Positions 43,226-52,285 of a DNA stretch of 64,000 bases are shown in pieces. The DNA is from UBA1794 sp050946375 (lineage in GTDB: Bacteria > Bacteroidota > Bacteroidia > Bacteroidales > Bacteroidaceae), in assembly GCA_050946375.1 (NCBI GenBank), contig JBMNUT010000014.1, positions 1 through 64,000 on the forward strand, given 5' to 3'. The notes beneath the pieces are model-generated. The model had not been told where the DNA came from. It searched no databases and saw only the letters and a program-made list of their open reading frames with translations. A program made the position numbers and the translations under genes. Each line of letters begins with the position of its first letter. The stretch's first letter is position 1.

Positions 43226-44779
43226 TTACAAAGGAATGTTCCCGTGTTTCTTTGCCGGATTGACCACTTTCTTCGTCTGCAGTTGTTCCAAAGCGCGGAT
43301 TACACGGAAGCGGGTATTACGCGGTTCGATCACATCGTCGATATAGCCGTACTTGGCAGCGTTGTAGGGATTGGCAAAGAGCTTGGTGTATTCTGCCTCT
43401 TTCTCGGCAAGGAATGCGGCAGGGTCTTCCTGTGCTTTTGCTTCTTTGGCGTACAATACTTCTACGGCGCCTGCGCCTCCCATAACGGCGATTTCGGCTG
43501 TCGGCCAAGCATAGTTCATATCGCCGCGCAGTTGCTTACAGCTCATCACAATGTGGCTGCCTCCGTAGCTTTTTCGCAGGGTGACTGTCACTTTGGGCAC
43601 AGTTGCTTCGCCGTAAGCGTAGAGCAGTTTTGCGCCGTGCAGGATGACTGCGTTGTATTCCTGGCCTGTTCCGGGGAGGAAGCCCGGCACGTCTACCAGC
43701 GAGACGAGGGGAATGTTGAATGCATCGCAGAAGCGGACGAAGCGGGCGGCCTTGCGCGAAGCGTTGCAGTCGAGCACTCCGGCCATATACTTGGGCTGGT
43801 TGGCGACGATTCCCACGGAGCGGCCGTTCATATGGGCAAAGCCGATGATGATATTCTTGGCGTAATCCGGTTGAACTTCGAGGAATTCACCGTTGTCCAC
43901 TATCGCTGCTACGACTTCATACATGTCGTAGGGTTTATTGGGGTTCTCCGGTACGATTTCGTTCAGGCGGTCTTCCATGCGATCCACGGGGTCGGTGCAT
44001 TCTACTCGCGGGGCTTCTTCCATGTTGTTCTGCGGAATGTAGCTGATGAGCTTGCGGATGAGCGCAAAGGCTTCTTCTTCTGTCGCAGCGGTGAAGTGGC
44101 ATACGCCGGACTTGGTGGAGTGTACGCTGGCTCCGCCGAGGGTTTCCTGATCGACGTCTTCGCCCGTAACGGTTTTCACTACCTTCGGTCCGGTAAGGAA
44201 CATGTAAGATGTGCCTTCCATCATGAGGGTGAAGTCAGTTAAGGCTGGCGAATAGACAGCACCGCCAGCGCACGGGCCAAAAATGCCCGAGATTTGGGGA
44301 ATAACGCCGGAGGCCAGGATATTTCTTTGGAAGATTTCGGCAAAACCGGCAAGGGCGTTGATGCCTTCCTGTATGCGTGCGCCGCCCGAGTCGTTGATTC
44401 CGATGCAGGGGGCGCCCATTTTCATGGCGAGGTCCATGACTTTGCAGATTTTCTGAGCCATGGTTTCCGAAAGTGAGCCGCCGGCTACGGTAAAGTCTTG
44501 TGCAAAAACGTAAATGAGGCGTCCGTCTATCGTACCGTATCCCGTGACTACGCCGTCGCCCAGGTACTGTTTCTTTTCCATGCCGAAGTTGGTGCAACGA
44601 TGCAGTTGGAACATGTCCAATTCTTCGAAGCTACCTTCGTCGAGCAGCATGGCTATTCGTTCGCGGGCGGTGTATTTCCCGCGTTGGTGCTGTTTCTCGA
44701 TCGCTTTTTCTCCTCCGCCGATGCGTGCTTTAGCGCGGAGTTCGATGAGTTCCCTGATTTTTTCCGTTTGAGTGCTCAT
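43226..44779 (-). CDS. mmdA: Methylmalonyl-CoA decarboxylase / propionyl-CoA carboxylase carboxyltransferase subunit
   Basis: 517 residues. Acyl-CoA carboxyltransferase with two crotonase-like halves. N-terminal half: ERIAMLLDEGSFEELDMFQ (about 37-55), GDGVVTGYGTIDGR and oxyanion-hole GGSLSETMAQKI. C-terminal half: VDVPGFLPGTGQEYNAVILH and SYGGSHIVMSCKQLRGDMNYAWPTAEIAVMG, given here as SYGGSHIVMS and AWPTAEIAVMG (about 410-440). It transfers carboxyl between biotin and propionyl-CoA. Together with the epimerase and MutAB it completes succinate to propionate. It starts 62 bp after the epimerase stop. Confidence 0.94.
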   Translation of the reverse strand: MSTQTEKIRELIELRAKARIGGGEKAIEKQHQRGKYTARERIAMLLDEGSFEELDMFQLHRCTNFGMEKKQYLGDGVVTGYGTIDGRLIYVFAQDFTVAGGSLSETMAQKICKVMDLAMKMGAPCIGINDSGGARIQEGINALAGFAEIFQRNILASGVIPQISGIFGPCAGGAVYSPALTDFTLMMEGTSYMFLTGPKVVKTVTGEDVDQETLGGASVHSTKSGVCHFTAATEEEAFALIRKLISYIPQNNMEEAPRVECTDPVDRMEDRLNEIVPENPNKPYDMYEVVAAIVDNGEFLEVQPDYAKNIIIGFAHMNGRSVGIVANQPKYMAGVLDCNASRKAARFVRFCDAFNIPLVSLVDVPGFLPGTGQEYNAVILHGAKLLYAYGEATVPKVTVTLRKSYGGSHIVMSCKQLRGDMNYAWPTAEIAVMGGAGAVEVLYAKEAKAQEDPAAFLAEKEAEYTKLFANPYNAAKYGYIDDVIEPRNTRFRVIRALEQLQTKKVVNPAKKHGNIPL

Positions 44780-44841
44780 TGAGTTTATTTAGATTGAAGA
44801 GTTTGTTTTTACGATAAGGAGCGTGGGCAGGGCGCTGTCTT

Positions 44842-45252
44842 TTATTGCCCGGGTTCGCAGAGTTCGGTAAGGATTCCTTGTGTGGACTTGGGGTGCAGGA
44901 ATGCGATGTTGAGCTTTTCGGCACCGGGGCGCAGGGCTTTGTCGATGAGGCGCACGCCTGCGCTTTCTACTTCCTGGAGGGCATTGGCCACGCCGTCTTC
45001 TATGGCGAATGCCAAGTGGTGGATGCCTTCGCCGCGCTTTTCGATGAATTTGGCAATAGTGCTGTCTTCGCTGGTCGGCTCAAGCAGCTCTAATTTTACG
45101 TCGCCTACTTTCAGGAATGCGGTACGTACCTTCTGGTCTTCTACGACTTCTATGTTGTAGCACTTCAGTCCGAGGACTTTTTCATAGTAGGGCAAGGCTT
45201 CTTCGATGCTCTTGACGGCAATGCCCAGATGTTCGATGTGGGAAATTTTCAT
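44842..45252 (-). CDS. mce: Methylmalonyl-CoA epimerase
   Basis: 136 residues, glyoxalase/VOC fold. Begins MKISHIEHLGIAVKSIEEAL with a metal-ligand histidine in the first strand. LELLEP (about 53-58) and GEGIHHLAFAI (about 73-83) supply further ligands; the catalytic/ligand glutamate is in LTELCEPG near the end. Interconverts S- and R-methylmalonyl-CoA, linking MmdA and MutAB. First gene of the mce-mmdA-OadG-like-mmdC unit. ATG at 45252; the open frame upstream is not coding. Confidence 0.95.
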   Translation of the reverse strand: MKISHIEHLGIAVKSIEEALPYYEKVLGLKCYNIEVVEDQKVRTAFLKVGDVKLELLEPTSEDSTIAKFIEKRGEGIHHLAFAIEDGVANALQEVESAGVRLIDKALRPGAEKLNIAFLHPKSTQGILTELCEPGQ

Positions 45253-45445
45253 TTTTCGTAAAGGTTTTAGGTTTTTCCTCTGGAGATGCTTTTGGGATGC
45301 GCTGTTTCTCTTGGGAAACACTCCTTCAAGGACTTTGCAAAGGAAACCAATTTTCACTGAAAAAAAAAGCATGGAGGGACTTTTTTGGGCTTTTCTTTGC
45401 TTTCGTTCGGCATGGGTGTGTGGCGGGTATTGCTGGGGGCTGTAC

Positions 45446-45533
45446 GAAAAGTCCTGCAACCTTAAAGTAAAAGTTGCAGGACTTTTTCGGAAAACATGCA
45501 AGGCTTTCCCGAAAGCCATGCGGTGCCTTTTTG
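45446..45533 (-). repeat. Iteron locus 12 (intergenic, GH43 to mce)
   Basis: A 14-bp palindrome aaaagtcctgcaac/gttgcaggactttt, then ttcggaaaacatgcaaggc, tttcccgaaagccatgcgg and tgcctttttgc. The same gcaaggc and ttcggaaaa words occur as in loci 1, 2 and 7. Confidence 0.8.
45447..45487. terminator. Terminator-like hairpin downstream of the GH43 gene
   Basis: Arms 45447-45460 and 45473-45486 pair perfectly. T-rich on both strands, so it could end transcription in either direction; for the minus-strand GH43 gene it is the first strong hairpin after the stop. Confidence 0.7.
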
Positions 45534-47006
45534 CTATTCTTGTGTACCGGCTGTATAGCGGAAGTTGCGGAAGCGGGCTTCGCCGCCCTTGAAGGAGACC
45601 AATGCGGGGCGCAGGGCGTAGAAACCGTGGTAGCGGTTGTGGTGCATGTGGGCTACGTCGATGTGTTCGGCTACGGTCGTCCATTGACTGCTTCCGTGGG
45701 TACGGACTTGAATCTGCACCTGGTTGCGCTGATTGATGAGGCGTACGGTGAAAGGTCCGTCGTGCTCTATGGGGATTGTCTGCTCTTTGTCGGCCGCGGT
45801 GTGGAGCTTGAATGTGTGGCCGCAGGTGGTGATTCCGGCAAAAGCCTGTTCGTTGTAGAACAGGAGCAGGCCGGCGCTGTTGTGCTTGTCGAGCGCAATT
45901 TCGACTTCTACGGTGTAGCAGCTGTCGGTGGGCGTGACCAGAAGGAGCCTTCCCTCGGCAGGAGTCGTGCCTTTCCCTTTTACGTAAAGTGAATGGTTGC
46001 CGAACTTCAGGGAATCGGGGGCATATTCTTTCCAGAAGGTCCACTGCAGTCCCAGTTTTTCTCCGCTGAAATCGTCGGAGAGGGGGAGCCCGTGCTTGAT
46101 TTCCGTTTCAGCTTTCGGGAAAGTGCCTTAGGCTGAAGTGCGGTACCATCCGTCGTCTGTCCACTCCACCGGCTCGATAAGCGTCGAGCGACCCAGCGTG
46201 TGGTAACCGTTGCGGTAGGCGTGGTAGACAATCCACCAGTTGCCTTCGGCATCGTCGATAAGGGTTCCGTGTCCTTTCGACCACCATTCTTCGCTGGCGC
46301 TGTAGGTGTGTACGATGGGGTTGTAGGGCGAGTTTTCCCACGGGCCGTCTACGTTTTTCGAGCGTGCGGCCACTGCCATGTGGCTGGTGGCCGGTCCTGC
46401 CGTGCCGCCTTCGGCCGAGGTGAGATAGTAGTAGCCGTTGTGGTAGATGAGTTTGGGCGACTCGAGGTACATGCCCTCGGTTTCCCACTCTTTGGGGTAG
46501 GCCCATCCGTCATAGACTCTCCGTTTCTGTCCTATGGTAGCCAGGCCGTCGTCGGTGAGCCGGATGATTTCTCCGTTGTTGACGTACAGATAGCGGTTTC
46601 CTGCGCTGTCGGCAATGTGTCCGGGGTCGATGCCTCCTACTTTCAAGTCGACGGGCTCGCTCCAGGGACCGCGTATGTCGTCGGCCCAGATTACCCAGTT
46701 GGTTCCGGCCGAGGGGAAGTAGAGATAGAACCGGTCTTTGTACTTAACAAGGTCGGGGGCCATGGCCGAGCCTTCATATTCCGGCACGGCGCGGCAGACG
46801 GGTTCCCAGTTCTGGAGGTCTTGCGAGTGCCAGATGAGAAATCCGGGGGCATAGTAGAAGGGAGAGTGGGTCATGTAGAAATCCTTGCCGTCGCGTACGA
46901 TGCTGGGGTCGGGGTAGTCGCCGGGCAGTATGGGTAGCGGGAAAGTCTGGGCCCTTACTGAAAGCAGGGGCATGAGTGCCAGTAGCAGGCAGTATATTGC
47001 TTTCAT
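45534..47006 (-). pseudogene. GH43 glycoside hydrolase gene split by an in-frame stop codon
   Basis: The frame runs 491 codons from the ATG at 47006 but has one TAA at 46128-46130. The first part (292 residues) is a secreted GH43 five-bladed propeller: signal peptide 1-19, general base in DYPDPSIVRDG (about 31-41), pKa aspartate in GGIDPGHIAD (about 125-134), acid glutamate in LESPKLI (about 181-187). After the stop the same frame resumes with GTFPKAETEIKHGLPLSDDF and about 195 residues of a beta-sandwich domain (LGLQWTFWKEY ... RFRNFRYTAGTQE), the usual GH43 accessory C-terminal domain. The stop lies in an iteron-like stretch (locus 13). The catalytic half may still be made, lacking the accessory domain. 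Confidence 0.85.
46107..46137 (-). repeat. Iteron-like locus 13 at the GH43 break
   Basis: TTCAGC (46107-46112) and GCTGAA (46132-46137) flank ctttcgggaaagtgcc, the core of the iteron family. The TAA stop lies within it. Confidence 0.65.
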
Positions 47007-47025
47007 CTTTTTCCCGTTTTTCAGT

Positions 47026-47847
47026 TTACTTGCGGAAAACTTTGGTGGAGAGGATGATGACATCTTCCAGGGGACGGTCGTGAGCGTCGGTAGGCATGAG
47101 CGTGATTTTCTCTACGACGTCCTGTCCTTCTACCAGCTCGCCGAATACGGTGACCGTACCGTCCAGGTGGGGCGTGCCGCCTGTTTCACGATAAACCTTG
47201 CGGTGCTCTTCGGGAATCGTGACCGGTCCCTCCTTTTTATATTGCTCTTCGGCCCGTTGGAGCGCGCGTGCCGAGAGAAGTCCTGCATTGCCCGGCGAGG
47301 CGAGCTCGGGTTCTTCGAGCAAAAGGTCGTAGCGTGCGCGATGATAAAGGTAGTTTTGCCGCCATTCGCCCATGCGTTTTTCGGTATTGTCCAGCTCTTC
47401 ATCGGTAAAGGTGCGCCCCTGTACTACACAGAACTGGGTCCCTGCCGAACTGCGCGTGGGGTTTACCTCATCGCCCAGCTTGGCGTCGATCAGTGCGCCT
47501 TGCTTGCAGAAAAATTCGGGCTTGATTTCGGAATATACGCAGTATCCGCCGTCGCCATCGCCGTAGGTTTTCCCCGGAACCGGGTTCTTGCTGGTGGGAT
47601 CGCCTCCCTGAATCAGGAAATCCTTGATGACCCGGTGGAAAATAACGCCTTCGTAGGCTTTGTCCTTGCACAGACGGATGAAATTGTCGCGGTGCAGCGG
47701 AGTCTCGTCATACAGCCAGAGCGTGAAGTTTCCCTGGTTGGTTTTTATGGTAACGTAGGTTTTCTTTTCTTCTTTCTTGCCGGCCTGTGCAGAAGAAATG
47801 CAGCCGAAAAGAAGAAGCAATGTGCAATAAAAAAGAATTCTTTTCAT
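47026..47847 (-). CDS. Cyclophilin-type peptidyl-prolyl isomerase, lipoprotein
   Basis: 273 residues. Lipoprotein signal with lipobox LLFGC (cysteine 16), so membrane-anchored in the envelope. Cyclophilin core: TNQGNFTLWLYDETPLHRDN, FHRVIKDFLIQGGDP (about 70-84), SSAGTQFCVVQ (about 132-142). A family-specific helical insert lies at about 150-215, and the core closes with VFGELVEGQDVVEKI (about 237-251). Assists folding of exported proteins. ATG at 47847 by signal peptide and promoter; it is 19 bp from the GH43 start, so the two may be co-transcribed. Confidence 0.93.
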   Translation of the reverse strand: MKRILFYCTLLLLFGCISSAQAGKKEEKKTYVTIKTNQGNFTLWLYDETPLHRDNFIRLCKDKAYEGVIFHRVIKDFLIQGGDPTSKNPVPGKTYGDGDGGYCVYSEIKPEFFCKQGALIDAKLGDEVNPTRSSAGTQFCVVQGRTFTDEELDNTEKRMGEWRQNYLYHRARYDLLLEEPELASPGNAGLLSARALQRAEEQYKKEGPVTIPEEHRKVYRETGGTPHLDGTVTVFGELVEGQDVVEKITLMPTDAHDRPLEDVIILSTKVFRK

Positions 47848-47882
47848 GAGTTTAAAACAAGTTGTGGTATATGTTAGGGCGG

Positions 47883-47913
47883 CAAAGATAGGAAAAGCGA
47901 AAAAAAATCCAAA
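47883..47913 (-). promoter_or_regulatory. Promoter of the cyclophilin gene
   Basis: Minus strand TATCTTTG (47883-47890) with TTTG (47910-47913) 19 bp upstream. Confidence 0.8.
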
Positions 47914-47921
47914 TAAAAATG

Positions 47922-47929
47922 TACCTTTG
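47922..47929 (+). promoter_or_regulatory. -7 element of the DEAD-box helicase promoter
   Basis: TACCTTTG, 36 bp before the ATG at 47966; divergent from and close to the cyclophilin promoter. Confidence 0.7.
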
Positions 47930-47965
47930 CGCTCGAAAAGTAGAACAAACACATTCGGGACTTTC

Positions 47966-49327
47966 ATGAAATTTACAGAACTTGATTTGGAAGACCCTGT
48001 GCTGGATGCGTTGGAGGCGATGCGTTTCGAGGAATGTACTCCGGTTCAGGAACATACGATACCGCCCATTTTGGAAGGACGCGACCTGATCGGCATTGCC
48101 CAGACCGGCACGGGTAAGACGGCGGCTTATACGCTCCCGATATTGAACCGCATGCTTTCGGACGGACATCCGGAAGATGCTATCAATTGTATCATCATGG
48201 CGCCTACCCGGGAGCTGGCTCAGCAGATCGACCAGCAGATGGAAGGCTTCTCTTATTTTCTCCCTTTCTCCAGCGTGGCTGTGTATGGCGGAAATGACGG
48301 TACCCGTTTCGAACAGGAAAAGCGTGGATTGACGCTGGGTGCCGACATTGTCATCGCTACGCCGGGGCGCTTGCTGGCGCATATTGCGCTGGGATACGTC
48401 GATTTGTCAAGGGTTTCTTATTTTGTGCTGGACGAAGCGGACCGGATGCTCGACATGGGCTTTTACGACGACATCATGCAAGTGGTGCGTCTCTTGCCGG
48501 AAACGCGGCAGACTATCCTCTTTTCAGCTACGATGCCGGCCAATATAAAGAAATTGACCGAGACCATCCTGAAAGATCCGGTGGAGGTGAAACTTGCCAT
48601 ATCCCGGCCTGCCGATAAAATCAAGCAAAGCGTTACGATTTGCTACGAGCGTCAGAAGCTCCCGATGCTGCAGCAAATATTCGGAAACGGCGAATGCCCG
48701 AAAACCGTGCTTTTCTCTTCTTCCAAACAGAAGGTGAAAGAAATTGCACGGATGCTCCTGAAAAAAGGATTCCGGGTAGGCGAGATGCACTCAGACCTGG
48801 AACAATCGCAGCGCGACGAGGTGATGCGGCAGTACAAGAACGGTCATTTGGATATTTTGGTTGCCACGGATATTGTATCGCGCGGTATTGACATCGACGA
48901 TATTGAACTGGTGGTCAATTATGACGTGCCCCACGACGCTGAAGACTACGTACACCGCATCGGGCGCACTGCTCGGGCCGACCGCGATGGAGCTTCGATA
49001 ACGTTTGTCGGCGAGGACGAACAGCAGAAATGGGCTGCCATCGAGCGTTTTTTAGGGCGTGAAGTAGAGCGGAATGCAGTCCCCGCCGAATTTGGTGAGA
49101 CGCCGGAATATAATCCTCGCAGCGGTAATCGCAAGGGAAGAGGGGGCAGACCGGGCAATCGGGGCAAGGGCGGTAATGCGGGTGCTTCGGCACATTCGCA
49201 GAACCGCTCCCGGCAGAATCCGCGCCCGCAGGCTCCTGCCTCCGGCGAGGCTTCGCGTTCTTCCCGCCGTTCGCACGGGCGCAGACGGAACCGGGGCAAA
49301 ACGGAAGAAAAGAATACCGGGAATTAA
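47966..49327 (+). CDS. DEAD-box ATP-dependent RNA helicase
   Basis: 453 residues. Motifs in order: Q motif (ECTPVQEHTIP, about 23-33), I AQTGTGKT (about 45-52), Ia PTRELA, II DEAD (about 159-162), III SAT (about 190-192), V ATDIVSRGIDI (about 299-309), VI HRIGRTAR (about 330-337). The basic, Gly/Arg/Ser-rich tail (about 380-453) resembles the disordered RNA-binding tails of RhlE/CshA-type helicases. Likely role in RNA folding, ribosome assembly or decay. The start is chosen at the ATG beginning MKFTELDLEDPV. Confidence 0.95.
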   Translation: MKFTELDLEDPVLDALEAMRFEECTPVQEHTIPPILEGRDLIGIAQTGTGKTAAYTLPILNRMLSDGHPEDAINCIIMAPTRELAQQIDQQMEGFSYFLPFSSVAVYGGNDGTRFEQEKRGLTLGADIVIATPGRLLAHIALGYVDLSRVSYFVLDEADRMLDMGFYDDIMQVVRLLPETRQTILFSATMPANIKKLTETILKDPVEVKLAISRPADKIKQSVTICYERQKLPMLQQIFGNGECPKTVLFSSSKQKVKEIARMLLKKGFRVGEMHSDLEQSQRDEVMRQYKNGHLDILVATDIVSRGIDIDDIELVVNYDVPHDAEDYVHRIGRTARADRDGASITFVGEDEQQKWAAIERFLGREVERNAVPAEFGETPEYNPRSGNRKGRGGRPGNRGKGGNAGASAHSQNRSRQNPRPQAPASGEASRSSRRSHGRRRNRGKTEEKNTGN

Positions 49328-49344
49328 GACTATGACAACACGAG

Positions 49345-49373
49345 GCCTCTCCCCTTTCGGGTGGAGGCTTTTT
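49345..49373 (+). terminator. Helicase gene terminator
   Basis: The stem GCCTCTCCCC/GGGTGGAGGC (49345-49354 with 49359-49368) with loop tttc is followed by five T. Confidence 0.8.
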
Positions 49374-49417
49374 GCAGAAATAAAGTGAGGTAATTAGACA
49401 AAAGACATTGGACGGTT

Positions 49418-50302
49418 ATGAAAAGGTTAGGAATGTTTTTTTGCATTCTGCTGTTCTTCTTATCGGGGCCTGTGCAGGCTCAGGGCGGCAGGACTTATGA
49501 AAATCTGGCTTTTGAAAGTGTTCTGATGAAAAAGAAGATGCGGTATGCGCTGTATCTTCCTCCCGGTTACCATTTCTCCAAGAAGTCTTATCCTGTTCTG
49601 TATCTGTTTCATGGAGCAGGGGAGAACCATTTGGCCTGGTTGCGCAAGGGAAAACTGAAAGAGATTATAGACCGGCTGATAGAAACCCGCGCGATTGACC
49701 CGATTATTGTGGTGATGCCTGATGCGGGGATGAGTTATTATATGAATAGCCGTTCGGGTGATTCACCTTATGAGGACTATTTTTTCCGTGAGTTCAAGCC
49801 CTATATCGAGAGCTTCTATCGGGTTGAGAAGGGAAAGCGCTTTACTTCGGTAGCGGGCTTCTCGATGGGTGGCTACGGGGCGCTGCTTTATGCGCTTCAC
49901 CGGCCGGATTTGTTCCAAAGCTGTGTAGCCTTGAGTGCGGGAGTACGTACTGATGAGGAAATGGAGGCGCTCAGTGAGAAGGATTATAATTCGCGTTACC
50001 GCATCGCGCTGGGGCCCCATGTCGAGGGAGAATCGCATGTGTCGCCTTATTATGCGGAGAATTACAGCATTCTGAACTTGGTTTCCCGCATGCCGAACGA
50101 GCAGAAAAAGCAGGTTCGCTTTTATATTGACTGTGGAGACGACGACTTTCTGTATAAAGGTAACTCCATGCTTCATATCTTGATGCGCGACAAGGGCATA
50201 CCTCATGAGTTCCGTATTCGTAACGGTGCTCATAATTGGGAATATTGGCAAACGGGGCTGAGGAACGGATTGCTGTTTATTCAGGCTGGAATGAAGCGTT
50301 AA
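49418..50302 (+). CDS. Secreted esterase, alpha/beta hydrolase (CE1-like)
   Basis: 294 residues with signal peptide 1-22 (ends VQAQ). Esterase D/feruloyl esterase-like layout: LYLFHGAGENHLAW (about 62-75), nucleophile elbow GFSMGGYGALL (serine about 150), acid DCGDDDFLY (about 236-244), histidine in GAHNWEYW (about 271-278). Likely hydrolyses acyl groups on glycans or small esters outside the cytoplasm. Confidence 0.88.
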   Translation: MKRLGMFFCILLFFLSGPVQAQGGRTYENLAFESVLMKKKMRYALYLPPGYHFSKKSYPVLYLFHGAGENHLAWLRKGKLKEIIDRLIETRAIDPIIVVMPDAGMSYYMNSRSGDSPYEDYFFREFKPYIESFYRVEKGKRFTSVAGFSMGGYGALLYALHRPDLFQSCVALSAGVRTDEEMEALSEKDYNSRYRIALGPHVEGESHVSPYYAENYSILNLVSRMPNEQKKQVRFYIDCGDDDFLYKGNSMLHILMRDKGIPHEFRIRNGAHNWEYWQTGLRNGLLFIQAGMKR

Positions 50303-50316
50303 AAACGCGTTTTGCT

Positions 50317-51081
50317 TTATTGTGAAGCGGAAGGCACTTCAACCTTGAGGTCTCCGAACGCATAGTTCTGGGAACGGGAGCGGCTATAGGTGCAGAAGAA
50401 ACCGAGATGGCTGGAGTGGGTGTAGGTAGTGTCGGTTCCACTTCCCCAGAGCGAAAGCGTCGGTTGCCCTTCGAGGTTGGCAAAAAGTTCCCATTTTCCT
50501 TGCTCGTCGCAGCATACGCGTAGCCGGAGCATGGTGTAGGCGGCAAGAAGCAGTTCGGAGTGGCAGTCGAAGATGATGGCCGTGTCGTTCGGAAGTCCGT
50601 TTTGCCGGCAGAGGGCGAGGTATTGCCCTTCGGGGTCGCCGGTCAGTGTGGCATTGCTGATTCCGAGGGCTAAGAAGTAGCCTTGTAGCGAGTTGCTCAG
50701 GTCGGACTGATTGGACGAGAGGTAGACGCGTGCCCGGGTTGTGGGGGTAGGTTCCTTTCCGTTCAGTTGGAAACGGAAGTCCCATTGCGCCCCCCGCAGG
50801 GCTGTGGAGGGCGCGGAGATGTAGGTACTGCCTGCTTCGTGGTCGTTGAGGGCGAAAAGTGAGTAGCCTCCATAATAGAACCGCTGCTCGAATCGGGCGG
50901 TATCGCCGCTCCAGACTGTCGGGTCGCCATAGGTGATAATCGAAGTTCCGGGGGTGTCGGGTTGGCCGGTTTCCGGCGTGTCGGGAAGTTGGGGCTCGTC
51001 GTTGTGGGTACATGCACACAGCGTGAGTGCGAGCATGAAGCTCATCTTCAAGGAAAATAATATGATAGAATTGTTTTTCAT
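50317..51081 (-). CDS. Lipoprotein with a LamG-like beta-sandwich domain
   Basis: 254 residues. Lipobox LTLCAC (cysteine about 24), then a Pro/Thr/Asp-rich linker (DEPQLPDTPETGQPDTPG). A single domain follows (WSGDTARFE, RARVYLSSNQSDLSNSLQGY, FANLEG, ending NYAFGDLKVEV). In Bacteroidales this module usually heads longer lamin-tail-domain proteins; here it stands alone. Function unknown. ATG at 51081. Confidence 0.75.
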   Translation of the reverse strand: MKNNSIILFSLKMSFMLALTLCACTHNDEPQLPDTPETGQPDTPGTSIITYGDPTVWSGDTARFEQRFYYGGYSLFALNDHEAGSTYISAPSTALRGAQWDFRFQLNGKEPTPTTRARVYLSSNQSDLSNSLQGYFLALGISNATLTGDPEGQYLALCRQNGLPNDTAIIFDCHSELLLAAYTMLRLRVCCDEQGKWELFANLEGQPTLSLWGSGTDTTYTHSSHLGFFCTYSRSRSQNYAFGDLKVEVPSASQ

Positions 51082-51096
51082 GTGGCTTGTTTGTTG

Positions 51097-51104
51097 TATT
51101 TTTG
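51097..51104 (+). promoter_or_regulatory. Probable -7 element of the asd promoter
   Basis: TATTTTTG, with a leader of about 80 nt to the asd ATG; it overlaps the leader of the divergent lipoprotein gene. Confidence 0.55.
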
Positions 51105-51126
51105 CGTCCGCTTTCAAGATTGTGCC

Positions 51127-51134
51127 CAAAGGTA
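51127..51134 (-). promoter_or_regulatory. -7 element of the lipoprotein gene promoter
   Basis: TACCTTTG on the minus strand, about 45 bp before the ATG at 51081. A weak TTG lies 21 bp upstream. Confidence 0.65.
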
Positions 51135-51190
51135 CTTGTTCTTGACTGCATGTACAAGACGAATTTAAAGAAAAGAAAAAAGGTAAAAAG

Positions 51191-52204
51191 ATGAAGGTAG
51201 CCATTGTCGGCGCCAGCGGCGCAGTAGGACAGGAGTTCCTAAAGGTTCTTGAAGAGAGAAATTTCCCGATTGACGAACTTTTATTGTTTGGCTCCAAACG
51301 CAGTGAGGGACGTACTTATTCTTTCCGCGGAAAAGACGTCGTGGTTAAGCTGTTGCAGCATAACGATGACTTTAAGGGAGTGGATGTGGTATTTGCTTCG
51401 GCGGGTGCCGGGACGTCGAAAGAGTTTGCTGCCGACATTACGAAGTACGGTGCGGTGATGATTGATAACTCCAGCGCTTTCCGTATGGATGAGGATGTAC
51501 CTTTGGTCGTTCCGGAGGTAAATCCGGAAGATGCGCTTCAACGCCCTCGGGGAATTATTGCCAATCCGAACTGTACGACCATACAGATGGTGGTGGCGTT
51601 GAAAGCAATCGAAAATATTTCTCATATTCGTCGGGTGCACGTAGCCACCTATCAGGCTGCGAGCGGAGCAGGAGCCGCTGCAATGGCGGAGCTGCACGAA
51701 CAATATCGGCAGATTATCAATAATGAAGAACCGGTAAAGGTAGAGAAATTCCCCTATCAGTTGGCCTATAACGTAATTCCGCAGGTGGATGTGTTCATGG
51801 AGAACGGCTATACGAAAGAGGAAATGAAAATGTATAACGAGACGCGCAAAATCATGCATTCGGATATTAAGGTAAGTGCGATATGCGTGCGTGTTCCGGC
51901 TTTGCGCTCCCATTCTGAAGGAATCTGGATAGAGACAGAACGTCCGGTTTCGGTGGAAGAGGCGCGGAAGGCATTTGCCGAAGGCGAAGGCTTGGTACTG
52001 ATGGATAATCCGGAGAAGAAGGAATATCCCATGCCGCTTTTCCTTGCGGGAAAAGATCCTGTATATGTAGGGCGAATCAGGAAAGACCTGACCGACGAAA
52101 ACGGTCTTGCTTTCTGGATTGTGGGCGACCAGATCAAGAAGGGCGCTGCACTGAATGCCGTACAGATAGCAGAGTATTTGCTGAAGGTGGGCAACTTGAA
52201 ATGA
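51191..52204 (+). CDS. asd: Aspartate-semialdehyde dehydrogenase
   Basis: 337 residues. NADPH-dependent reduction of aspartyl phosphate on the route to lysine/DAP, threonine and methionine. N-terminal VAIVGASGAVGQEFLKVLEE (about 3-22), FASAGAGTSKEFA (about 68-80), catalytic cysteine in ANPNCTTIQMV (about 123-133), and histidine in RSHSEGIWIE (about 238-247). Length is normal. Confidence 0.97.
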   Translation: MKVAIVGASGAVGQEFLKVLEERNFPIDELLLFGSKRSEGRTYSFRGKDVVVKLLQHNDDFKGVDVVFASAGAGTSKEFAADITKYGAVMIDNSSAFRMDEDVPLVVPEVNPEDALQRPRGIIANPNCTTIQMVVALKAIENISHIRRVHVATYQAASGAGAAAMAELHEQYRQIINNEEPVKVEKFPYQLAYNVIPQVDVFMENGYTKEEMKMYNETRKIMHSDIKVSAICVRVPALRSHSEGIWIETERPVSVEEARKAFAEGEGLVLMDNPEKKEYPMPLFLAGKDPVYVGRIRKDLTDENGLAFWIVGDQIKKGAALNAVQIAEYLLKVGNLK

Positions 52205-52240
52205 GAGTTTCTCTCTATATAATATAAAAATGTATAAGTG

Positions 52241-52272
52241 TGCCCTGCTTGATTGGAAGCGGGGCTTCTTTT
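52241..52272 (+). terminator. asd terminator
   Basis: The stem GCCctGCTT/AAGCgGGGC with loop gattgg (52242-52265) is followed by ttctttt. Confidence 0.75.
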
Positions 52273-52285
52273 AATCTGATAGTTT

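Noticed and set aside
43226..45252. Sodium-pumping methylmalonyl-CoA decarboxylase operon as complete
   Set aside because: No membrane beta subunit is encoded here, so the pump cannot be claimed from this window.
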